From the NCBI RefSeq assembly GCF_019880245.1, contig NZ_CP082288.1, forward strand, positions 248,001-312,000: a DNA stretch of 64,000 bases, written 5' to 3'. The notes below the pieces were generated by a model. The model saw nothing but the letters and a program-made list of their open reading frames with translations, was not told the origin of the DNA and did not search any database. A program made the position numbers and the translations under genes. This document shows positions 23,246 to 30,548 of this stretch, one piece after another; position 1 is the first letter of the stretch; each line of letters starts with the position of its first letter. Origin of the DNA: Halobaculum roseum. GTDB lineage: Archaea > Halobacteriota > Halobacteria > Halobacteriales > Haloferacaceae.

Positions 23246-24331
23246 ATGTTCGACACGAGCCAGCGCCCGATAGTTCTCGTCTGGGAGGCCTCACGCGCGT
23301 GTGATCTGGCCTGTGACCACTGTCGGGCGGAGGCGACACCCGGTCGTCATCCCGACGAGCTGACGACCGCCGAGGGCAAGCGCCTGCTCGAATCCGCGCG
23401 GGAGTTCGGCGACGGGCAGGTGGTCGTCCTCTCGGGCGGCGACCCGCTCAAGCGGGACGACCTCGCGGAGCTGATCGCCCACGGCGACGACATCGGCCTC
23501 CGGATGGCGCTCACACCCAGCGGGACCGCGTCGCTGACGCGTGAGCGCATCGAACGGCTCGCCGACGCCGGACTCCGACGGGTCGCCCTCAGCATCGACG
23601 CGGCCGACCCCGCGGTCCACAACGGCTACCGCGGCGAGCCGGGCGTCTTCGAGGAGACACTCCGTGCCGCGCGGTGGATCCGCGAATCGGATCTGGGCCT
23701 GCAGGTCAACACGACCGTGTGTGAGCGGACCGTCGAGGAACTCCCCGCCGTCCGCGAGCTGGTCGGCGAACTCGACGCGGTGCGCTGGAGCGTGTTCTTC
23801 CTCGTTCCGGTCGGCCGTGGTGCGATGCTCGATCCCGTCTCGCCCGAGCGGGCAGACGCGGTCATGGACTGGCTCCACAGCGTCGCCGATGATTCTTCGT
23901 TCGCGATCAAGACGACCGAGGCGCCCCAACACACCCGCGTCGGGCTCGAACGAGACGGCGTCGACCCGGCTGAGCTGACTCCCGGAGCCGGGTCGCCGGC
24001 GACCCGGCCGAACGTCCGCGCCGGCGACGGGTTCGCGTTCGTCAACCACGTCGGCGACGTGACGCCCTCGGGCTTTCTCCCGAAATCGGCGGGCAACGTC
24101 CGCGAGGACGACCTCGTGGACCTGTATCGGAACGCCGACCTGTTCGAACGGCTGCGCGACCGCGACGCGCTCACGGGGAAGTGCGGCGCCTGCGAGTTCC
24201 GCGCCGTCTGCGGCGGCTCCCGGTCGCGGGCGTACGCGGTCGCCGGGGACCCGCTCGCCTCCGATCCGCTGTGTCCGTACGTCCCGGAAGGCTACGACGG
24301 GCCGGTGCCCGACCGCGTTGGCGACGCCTGA
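23246..24331 (+). CDS. Radical SAM/SPASM protein, AhbD-like (TIGR04053-type)
   Basis: The 361-residue enzyme has the radical SAM motif CDLACDHCRAE (C19, C23, C26), preceded by IVLVWEASRA. It contains VLSGGDPLKRDDLAELI, ALSIDAADPAVHNGYRG and VFFLVPVGRG, which are hallmark segments of the SPASM subfamily I know as TIGR04053. The C terminus holds CGACEFRAVCGGSRSRAYAVAGDPLASDPLCPY for auxiliary clusters. Proteins of this type are linked with the last step of alternative haem synthesis (AhbD, Fe-coproporphyrin to haem) in many haloarchaea, but the exact reaction of this subfamily is less sure. It follows the halocyanin by 36 bases and converges with the FNT-UspA gene. Confidence 0.8.
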   Translation: MFDTSQRPIVLVWEASRACDLACDHCRAEATPGRHPDELTTAEGKRLLESAREFGDGQVVVLSGGDPLKRDDLAELIAHGDDIGLRMALTPSGTASLTRERIERLADAGLRRVALSIDAADPAVHNGYRGEPGVFEETLRAARWIRESDLGLQVNTTVCERTVEELPAVRELVGELDAVRWSVFFLVPVGRGAMLDPVSPERADAVMDWLHSVADDSSFAIKTTEAPQHTRVGLERDGVDPAELTPGAGSPATRPNVRAGDGFAFVNHVGDVTPSGFLPKSAGNVREDDLVDLYRNADLFERLRDRDALTGKCGACEFRAVCGGSRSRAYAVAGDPLASDPLCPYVPEGYDGPVPDRVGDA

Positions 24332-24360
24332 GGCGTCGCCTCCGCCGGCCCGTTCCCGGA

Positions 24361-26184
24361 CTACTTCTCGCGACGGCCCGCCCCGACGAGCCGCTTCAAC
24401 AGCGGTCGGTCCGAGGGCCGTTCGGCCAACAGCAGGGAGGCCTCCACGTCGTCCGCGATGTTCATGTGAAGCGAGTCGGTGACGAGCCGCGAGAGCAGCC
24501 CCTGTTCGGTGGCGCCGATGAGGACCAGGGTGTTGTCCTCTGCCGCCCGCTCGATCGCGTCCTCGACGTCGCCGGACTCGTCGACGATGCGGTCGGCGTC
24601 CTCCAGTCCGTTCTCGGCGGCCCACTCCGCGAGGAACGTCTCGCCGCGCTCGCGGTCCCCGGGACCGTCCGCGACGTGAAGCAGCGAGACTTCGGCGTCG
24701 AGAGCCTCACGGAGCCCGCGGGCGACCTCGGCGCTCAACACGGAGTTGGGGCCGCCCGCCGTGGGGAGCAGGACTCGCGAGCAGTCGAGCCCGCGGTCCT
24801 TGACGACGAGGAAGTCACACGGCAGGCGGTTGGTCAGCTCGTCGATCGGGCGTTCGGCCCGAGCCGAGGCCCAGACTCCGTCGTCCGCCCAGCCCATCAT
24901 CACCAGGTCGGGACGGGTGCGGTTCGCGCGGTCGAAGACGTCCTCGAACGAGCGGTGGGTAACGAGCGTCGAAGTCTCCAGGTCGGCCTCGTAGCGCTCG
25001 GCGAGGTCGCGTACGTCCCCGAGCAACTTGTTCGACTCGGCGGTGATCCGGTCGTGGTCGGTTCGGCGTTTGCCGTGGGTGGGTTCGGAGGGGATCTGTA
25101 CCATGTGAACCACGTGGACGACTCCCTTCTCCCGGGTCGACGCGAGCGCACAGGCCATCTCGACCAGCCGGGATTCGGTTCGGGGATTGGTGATCGGCAC
25201 GAGGATCCGGAAGGAATCCGGGTCGCGGACGAACTCCTCGACCGTGTCGAACAGCGGCACGTACGAGCGCCCGGCGAGGCTCCCGAGCAGCGACTCGCGG
25301 ATCGATAGCCTGCGGACGTTCTCGAAACGCGCGGTCTCCAGGCGCTCTTCGGTTGTCTGATAGTAGTTGACGATCGTGACCAGCACGACCCCGCCGACGG
25401 TGTTGCCGACCAACACCGGGATCACGAAGTCGGTCATTGCCAACAGGAATCCCAGGTCGCCGACGAGCATGAGGTAGACCGCCTCCGTGAACGAGACGAC
25501 GCTGTGATTGAGGTTCCCCAGCGGGATGGTGAGAAACGCGAGGTAGACGACGACGAGCCGGGAGATGGTGTCCTGAGCGGCGAAGTTCATCCAGACGACG
25601 CCCGCGACGATCAGCCCGGCGAACGACCCCCTGAAGAACAGCTCCCAATTGGTGGTCTCGTACACGCCCGTCGCCGCCAGGTCCACGGCGACTGCCCCCG
25701 CCTCCGGGGATAACACGCCGCCGTACGCCAGCACGACCGCGCCGATCGCGCCGCCGGTGAAGTTCCCGAGCGCGACGATCGTCCAGTGGCGCAACAGCGA
25801 CGGCACCGACGCCAGTCGCTCCAGCGTCAACGCGACCGGGGGGAGGGTGTTCTCGGTGTACAGTTGGTAGCCGCCGATGATGATGTAGATGAAGCCGATA
25901 GGGTACAGCATCGCCGCGACGACGCTGCTGTCCGTCTGCGGGTACATCGAGGCGTACACCAACAGCGTGATCGTGATCGCGAACCCGCCGGCCAGCGCGG
26001 CGAAGAACAACTCGCGGGTGCCGGAGGTGATCTCGTGGTCCGCGTCGGCGACGATCCGCTGGAACACCTCGTCCGAGGAGAAGCGGTCCGGAACGACCGA
26101 TCCCGACTCGGGAACGCCGTTGTCCGTGTGACCGTGGCCGTCGTCGCCGGACGCTGGCGACGAGCCGTCGTGCGGATCAGCCAT
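24361..26184 (-). CDS. FNT-family formate/nitrite channel fused to two UspA domains
   Basis: The protein has 607 residues. After a disordered start, six membrane helices (about 57-275) form a formate/nitrite transporter domain. The LGNLNHSVV segment carries the conserved central histidine (H227), and IPVLVGNTVGGVVLV (255-269) is the usual last-helix motif. Residues about 325-465 and 470-595 are two universal-stress-protein domains (FRILVPITNP...; SRVLLPTAGGPNS...VVLIGATEQGLLSRLVTDSLHMNIADDVEASLLL). Typical FNT channels are about 280 residues, so the cytoplasmic UspA pair is an added regulatory module, perhaps nucleotide-binding. The start at 26184 is chosen because an upstream in-frame codon adds only six residues. 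Beside denitrification genes, nitrite is a likely substrate; formate cannot be excluded since a formate dehydrogenase lies 6 kb away. Confidence 0.88.
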   Translation of the reverse strand: MADPHDGSSPASGDDGHGHTDNGVPESGSVVPDRFSSDEVFQRIVADADHEITSGTRELFFAALAGGFAITITLLVYASMYPQTDSSVVAAMLYPIGFIYIIIGGYQLYTENTLPPVALTLERLASVPSLLRHWTIVALGNFTGGAIGAVVLAYGGVLSPEAGAVAVDLAATGVYETTNWELFFRGSFAGLIVAGVVWMNFAAQDTISRLVVVYLAFLTIPLGNLNHSVVSFTEAVYLMLVGDLGFLLAMTDFVIPVLVGNTVGGVVLVTIVNYYQTTEERLETARFENVRRLSIRESLLGSLAGRSYVPLFDTVEEFVRDPDSFRILVPITNPRTESRLVEMACALASTREKGVVHVVHMVQIPSEPTHGKRRTDHDRITAESNKLLGDVRDLAERYEADLETSTLVTHRSFEDVFDRANRTRPDLVMMGWADDGVWASARAERPIDELTNRLPCDFLVVKDRGLDCSRVLLPTAGGPNSVLSAEVARGLREALDAEVSLLHVADGPGDRERGETFLAEWAAENGLEDADRIVDESGDVEDAIERAAEDNTLVLIGATEQGLLSRLVTDSLHMNIADDVEASLLLAERPSDRPLLKRLVGAGRREK

Positions 26185-26379
26185 TATTCCTACCAGCGAC
26201 ACCGGAACAATGAATCTTGGTTTCGTCGTCGAACGAGCGGCGGGGACACGCGGGCACGAGCGTCAGCACGGCTACGTGGTTCGACGGCCGTGACCCCCGC
26301 TGTGGCCGCGACGGACGGAGCGCGTCCGCTCGTGAGGACGGCGACGGCGACCGCGACGCTCGCGGGAGAGCCTCCACGG

Positions 26380-27714
26380 TCACTCCCCGCCCTCCGCCGG
26401 CGACGACGCCGAGCGGATCGTGACCGTTTCGATCCGGCTGTCGTCCATCGCGGTGACCTCGACGACGTGGCCGTCCACGTCGAGCGAGTCGCCCACCTCC
26501 GGCACCCTGTCCAGTCGCTCGAGCACCAGTCCCGCGACCGTCTCGAACTCGTCGGTGTGGAACGACGTGCCGAGAGCGTCGTTGACCGTTCGGAGCGGAA
26601 CGCCGCCGTCGATCTCGTACCCACCGTCGGTGCGGCGGCGGATCGATGCCTCGCGCTCGTCGGTGTCGAACTCGTCGCGGATGTCGCCGACGACCGCCTC
26701 GACCACGTCCTCGACGGTCGCGATCCCCTCGAGTCTCCCCCACTCGTCGACGACCGCCGCCATCTGCTGGTGTTCGTCACGGAACTGCAACAGGAGGTCG
26801 TCGATCGGCGTCGTCTCCGGGACGACGAGCACGTCGCGTGCGATATCGGCGGCGGTGGTGTCCGCCGCCGTCTCCGATTCGCCGGCACGAAGCACGTCCT
26901 TGAGGTCGACGAAGCCGACGATCTGGTCGGCGTCGTCGGCGTCGACGACGGGGTAGCGCGTGTGTTCGGCCGATAGTGCCGTCGCTCTGATCGCCGACAG
27001 CGTCGCGTCGGCGGGAACGGCGACCACGTCGGGACGCGGAACCATCACCTCCCTGACGACGATGTCGTCTAGGTCGAACACCCGCTCAATCATCTCGACC
27101 TCGCGGGCGTCGACGTTCCCCTCATCGCCCGCTCGCGACAGCACCATCCGGATCTCGCGTTCCTCCAGCGTCTCGTCGGTCTCGGAGGCCGGCGGGATTC
27201 CGATCAGACTGGTGAAGGCGTTCGCCGTCCCGTTGAACACGACGAGACCCGGGTAGAACACGTAGTAGAACAGCTTCAGCGGCGGCGCGACGAGCAGGGC
27301 GATCCGCTCGGCGCGGGCGATCGCGATCGTCTTCGGCGCGAGTTCGCCGAAGACCACGTGCAGGAAGGTGATGAAGCCGAACGCGAGCGCGAACGACACC
27401 AGATGGAGGAGATCGGGCGGAAGCACCGTCCCGAGCGCCGGCTCGAGGAGGGACGCCACCGCGGGCTCGCCCGCCCACCCCAGCCCGAGCGAGGCGAGGG
27501 TGATCCCGAGCTGTGTCACCGCGAGGTAGTCGTCGAGCGACCCCATCGCCTCCTGAAGCGTGTCAGAGCCGGCACGGCCCTCCTCGACGAGCTGGTCGAC
27601 GGAGGTGGCGCGGACGCGGACGAGGGCGAACTCCGCGGCGACGAAAAAGCCGTTCAACACCACGAGCACCAGCGCCACCAGGAGACGTCCGGCGGCGAAG
27701 ACGACGTCTACCAT
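26380..27714 (-). CDS. CNNM/CorC (HlyC) family membrane protein with CBS pair
   Basis: The 444-residue protein has an N-terminal DUF21 membrane domain of three to four helices (1-190, with LNGFFVAAEFALVRVR and FGELAPKTIAIARAE). Two CBS domains follow (about 210-330), then a CorC_HlyC C-terminal domain (about 345-435, YEIDGGVPLRTVNDALG...FETVAGLVLERL). CNNM/CorC proteins mediate or regulate magnesium or sodium-coupled magnesium efflux, with CBS domains binding adenine nucleotide. No cofactor-specific residue can be read with certainty. It stands alone between the FNT-UspA gene and the multicopper oxidase, all on the minus strand, with 245 bases upstream that contain an AT-rich cttaattacc at about 27799. 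Confidence 0.9.
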   Translation of the reverse strand: MVDVVFAAGRLLVALVLVVLNGFFVAAEFALVRVRATSVDQLVEEGRAGSDTLQEAMGSLDDYLAVTQLGITLASLGLGWAGEPAVASLLEPALGTVLPPDLLHLVSFALAFGFITFLHVVFGELAPKTIAIARAERIALLVAPPLKLFYYVFYPGLVVFNGTANAFTSLIGIPPASETDETLEEREIRMVLSRAGDEGNVDAREVEMIERVFDLDDIVVREVMVPRPDVVAVPADATLSAIRATALSAEHTRYPVVDADDADQIVGFVDLKDVLRAGESETAADTTAADIARDVLVVPETTPIDDLLLQFRDEHQQMAAVVDEWGRLEGIATVEDVVEAVVGDIRDEFDTDEREASIRRRTDGGYEIDGGVPLRTVNDALGTSFHTDEFETVAGLVLERLDRVPEVGDSLDVDGHVVEVTAMDDSRIETVTIRSASSPAEGGE

Positions 27715-27959
27715 GCGCCACCCCGGTTGCGCGGGCGACCGTGCGTACCCGCGAGGGCGGGCGGACGAATCGACATACTACCACACCGCCGGCGGGGCAC
27801 TTAATTACCAGACCGGCACCGGACGCGACATCGGGAACCGATAAACTGGACCGAACGCGAAGGAGGGACGGGAGCGCGAAACCGGAACGGGGGAGCGAGA
27901 ACAGACCGAGGAGCGAGTGGGGGGCTCGGGACGCGGTTCCCGGGGACGGCAACCGGTCG

Positions 27960-29111
27960 TCAGCCCTCGTAGCCGGCGTACTCCATCAGCTGTGCAAAGA
28001 TGTCGGTGTCCATCGCCTCCTCGTAGACGATCCCCGTGAGCATCCCGCCGGGGTAGCTCGTGCCGTTCATCACGTGGTTCACCTTGTGGCAGTGCATGAG
28101 GTAGATCCCCGGGTCGGCGTCGGCCGTGAACTCGATGGTGTGGCGCTCCGCGGGCGCGATGTCGGTGATGTCCATCTCGTGGCGCGCCGCCTCGGGGATG
28201 GTGCCGCCGTCCTTCTCCACCAGCTGGAACCGGTGGTTGTGGATGTGCAGCGGGTGGTTCATGTACCCGCCGTTGACGTAGTGGACGCGAACGGTGTCCC
28301 CCTGCGAGACGATCATCGGCGACCCGTCCTCGGGGTGGAGGGTCCGCGGCGCCGACTTGCCGTTGATCGTGAACACGTCAGGGTGGCGGTCCCGCGGCGA
28401 GTAGCTGGCATCCTCGCCGGCCATCATCCGGTTGAGGTCCGAGTCCCAGTCCTTCACCGTCATGAAGTACTCGCGGTCGGCCGGCTCGTACCCTTCGGGG
28501 TCGACCCGGAAGATGCCGTACATCCCCATGTCGATGTGTCGATGGGTCTGGTAGTGACAGTGGTAGACGTGCGTTCCGGGCACGTTCGCGGGGATCTCGT
28601 ACTCGTGGGTCTCCCCCGGGTTGACCGTGATCCCTGTCGTCGTCGGGACGCCGTCGTTCTCCCACGTCTTGCTCGTCCCGTGGAAGTGGAGCGTGTGGGG
28701 CCGCTGTCCGTCGGTGTTGTCGAGGACGACCGTCATGTCCTCCCCCTCGGTGGTCCGGAGGATCGGCCCCGGAACCGAGGGGTCGCGGTCGTCGGCCTGG
28801 AACGCCCACACCTGCGGGAACTCGATGGGCCCGCCCATCGCCTCGCCGGGGTGAACCTCGTGACGCGCCGGAAGCGTCTTCATCGTCACCGTCCCGCCCT
28901 GCTCGTCGACGTTGACGACCTCCGGGGGCGAGGTGGTGGGAAGCTCCGAGTCGGTCTGGGGCGACGCCGCGTCGGTCCCGACCGCCGTCCGTCCGCTCGC
29001 GGCGGTCGGAGCGTTACACCCCGCAAACGCCGCCGTCGCGCCGGTCGCGCCGGTGGCAGCCAGGAACTCGCGTCGACTCATCTCCGAACCGGGAGCGCCG
29101 ATCTGCGTCAT
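27960..29111 (-). CDS. Multicopper oxidase (laccase-like), Tat-exported
   Basis: The protein has 383 residues from the ATG at 29111; a start ten residues later (29081) is possible. A twin-arginine motif (SRREFLAATG) and AFAGC give a Tat lipoprotein-type signal. All four copper motifs are present: HTLHFHG, HVYHCHYQTH, HPLHIHNH and YLMHCHKVNHVMNG. The last contains the type 1 cysteine between two type 3 histidines and a downstream methionine-bearing loop. It should oxidise a substrate or Cu(I)/Fe(II) with reduction of oxygen to water outside the cell. At this length it is a small member of the family. The gene is divergent from a winged-helix regulator gene. An imperfect CGAAC-AC-GTTGG (29115-29126) abuts the start. 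Confidence 0.9.
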   Translation of the reverse strand: MTQIGAPGSEMSRREFLAATGATGATAAFAGCNAPTAASGRTAVGTDAASPQTDSELPTTSPPEVVNVDEQGGTVTMKTLPARHEVHPGEAMGGPIEFPQVWAFQADDRDPSVPGPILRTTEGEDMTVVLDNTDGQRPHTLHFHGTSKTWENDGVPTTTGITVNPGETHEYEIPANVPGTHVYHCHYQTHRHIDMGMYGIFRVDPEGYEPADREYFMTVKDWDSDLNRMMAGEDASYSPRDRHPDVFTINGKSAPRTLHPEDGSPMIVSQGDTVRVHYVNGGYMNHPLHIHNHRFQLVEKDGGTIPEAARHEMDITDIAPAERHTIEFTADADPGIYLMHCHKVNHVMNGTSYPGGMLTGIVYEEAMDTDIFAQLMEYAGYEG

Positions 29112-29222
29112 ACACGAACACGTTGGGGGCACACCCGAAAAGGGAGAGACGCTGGTTCCCAGCGACTGGGATCCGGTCCCGGAACCGGGGATCATAAGAG
29201 GAGAACACCGAAACAACCACTC

Positions 29223-29609
29223 ATGGTGCGCGATACCCGGCCGGGGGCCGACCCCGAACCCGACCTCCAGCCGGTACTCGACGCGCTCGACGACCCGGAC
29301 TGCCGGACCATCATCGAACACCTGGACGAACCGCTGACGGCCGGAGAGGTGTCCGAGGAGTGTGATATCCCCATGTCGACGACATACAGAAAGCTCGACC
29401 TACTCTCGGAGGCACAGCTGTTGGCCGAGAGCGTGGAGGTCCGTCAGGACGGCCACCACGCGACCCGGTACCGAACGGACTTCGAGGAGGTGATCGTCGC
29501 GCTGACCGAGGAGCGGTCGCTCGACGTCGAGATCGAACGGCCGGCCGAGGACGCCGCCGACCGCCTCGCGAGCATGTGGGGCGAGGTCCGCAAGGGGGCG
29601 GAGCAATGA
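29223..29609 (+). CDS. Winged-helix (ArsR-like) transcriptional regulator
   Basis: The 128-residue protein has a single winged helix: VLDALDDPDCRTIIEHLDEPLTAGEVSEECDIPMSTTYRKLDLLSEAQLL (about 15-65), with a recognition helix around STTYRKLDLL. A wing and a C-terminal helix follow, suitable for dimerisation. There is no cysteine pair for metal sensing beyond isolated C27 and C48-type residues. The stop overlaps the next gene's start (ATGA), coupling it to a three-helix membrane protein. It is divergent from the multicopper oxidase gene with 111 bases between, a common arrangement for a local regulator. That it controls the oxidase is inference. Confidence 0.8.
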   Translation: MVRDTRPGADPEPDLQPVLDALDDPDCRTIIEHLDEPLTAGEVSEECDIPMSTTYRKLDLLSEAQLLAESVEVRQDGHHATRYRTDFEEVIVALTEERSLDVEIERPAEDAADRLASMWGEVRKGAEQ

Positions 29610-29905
29610 GCCACCTCACCATCGCCATCGCGGCCGCCAAGACCCTGACGTTCGTCTTCGGCGCGACGATCACGTACCTCTCGTGGACCGCCTACCGTCG
29701 GACGCGGGCGGCCGCCCTCCGCTCGCTTGCGGTGGGATTCGCGATCGTCACCGCCGGGAGCGTGCTGGGTGGCGGGGTCGATCTCATCGGCGACCTGCTT
29801 CCGATCGCCGGGTCCGAGCCGGTCATCCTCTACGGGGTGTTGGTCCAGAGCGTCCTCACCATGATCGGGTTCGGGTTCATCACGTACTCCCTGTACCGGG
29901 AGTGA
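29606..29905 (+). CDS. Small three-helix membrane protein (DUF7521-like)
   Basis: The 99-residue protein starts at the ATG overlapping the upstream stop. Hydrophobic helices lie at about residues 3-24, 36-58 and 68-92, with the polar loop SWTAYRRTRAAALRS between the first two. Haloarchaeal genomes often hold this type of small membrane protein directly after an ArsR-like winged-helix gene (the DUF7521 group as I recall it), so the two may form a membrane-linked regulatory pair. No catalytic or ligand residues can be named. Confidence 0.75.
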   Translation: MSHLTIAIAAAKTLTFVFGATITYLSWTAYRRTRAAALRSLAVGFAIVTAGSVLGGGVDLIGDLLPIAGSEPVILYGVLVQSVLTMIGFGFITYSLYRE

Positions 29906-29944
29906 AGTCCACGACCGGCACGCGGGCGTGATACGCCCGCCCGC

Positions 29945-30388
29945 CTACCGAACCGTTCGTCGTCCGGTGATCGCCTCGATCTCGAGTTCGTAGCCGATCA
30001 GAGCCGTCTCCTCGATCGCCTCGTCGAACACCCTGAGGGGAACGTACTGGTCGTTGAGGTCCGCCGCAGTGGTCGCGTCCCGGTCCTCCTCGGGAAGCCG
30101 TCGTATCGGTCCCGTCGCGATGATACTCCAGGAGTCCTCCGGCCCCTCGTATCCGTACGCGAGGAAACACGCCGTGTCGGTCGCGTCAGCGAACGCCAAC
30201 TTTCTGCTGGCGCCGTCATCGCCCAGCCGAAACCGGATCGATTCGCCGTCGTACCGGAACGCCACCGGAACGGCGTAGGCGTCCCCGTCGCGAGCCAACG
30301 ACAGCACGCCCGTCTGACGCTCACGGAGTCGCTCGTCGACCTCCTCGTCGGTCATGCCCGCCGTGTACACCCGGTCAGTTACGTCCAT
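29945..30388 (-). CDS. Pyridoxamine 5'-phosphate oxidase-like flavin-binding protein
   Basis: The 147-residue protein has the split beta-barrel layout of PNPOx-like proteins: LRERQTGVLSLARDGDAYAVPVAFRYDGESIRFRLG (about 20-56), CFLAYGYEGPEDSWSIIATGPIR (78-100) and a C-terminal IGYELEIEAITGRR strand. These proteins bind FMN, F420 or haem and reduce small substrates; the family is broad and the ligand is not clear here. The longer start at 30388 is used; an internal ATG at 30355 would remove 11 residues. It is convergent with the small membrane protein gene and stands apart from the formate dehydrogenase upstream by 160 bases. Confidence 0.78.
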   Translation of the reverse strand: MDVTDRVYTAGMTDEEVDERLRERQTGVLSLARDGDAYAVPVAFRYDGESIRFRLGDDGASRKLAFADATDTACFLAYGYEGPEDSWSIIATGPIRRLPEEDRDATTAADLNDQYVPLRVFDEAIEETALIGYELEIEAITGRRTVR

Positions 30389-30548
30389 CGCTATCGCCGT
30401 TCGGATCCTCGTCGGGCACGGGCATCAATCGCGGCGTCGGTTCCGAGGACCCCGGAGCAGGGCTGACGGGTCCGGGGCGAACCATGCCGTTTCAGCAGTC
30501 GATCCAGTGTCCGCGGGAGGTCACCCTCCGGAGGCTGTTCGTTCCGGG

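Noticed and set aside
29115..29126. CGAAC-AC-GTTGG upstream of the multicopper oxidase as a member of the denitrification palindromes
   Set aside because: One arm has a mismatch and it overlaps the likely start codon region rather than an operator position; too weak to list with the three better sites.
27513..29222. A long plus-strand frame running into the winged-helix regulator at 29223
   Set aside because: The part before 29223 is antisense to CorC and the multicopper oxidase and is not protein-like; only the last 128 codons form a real gene, starting at the ATG after the divergent promoter.
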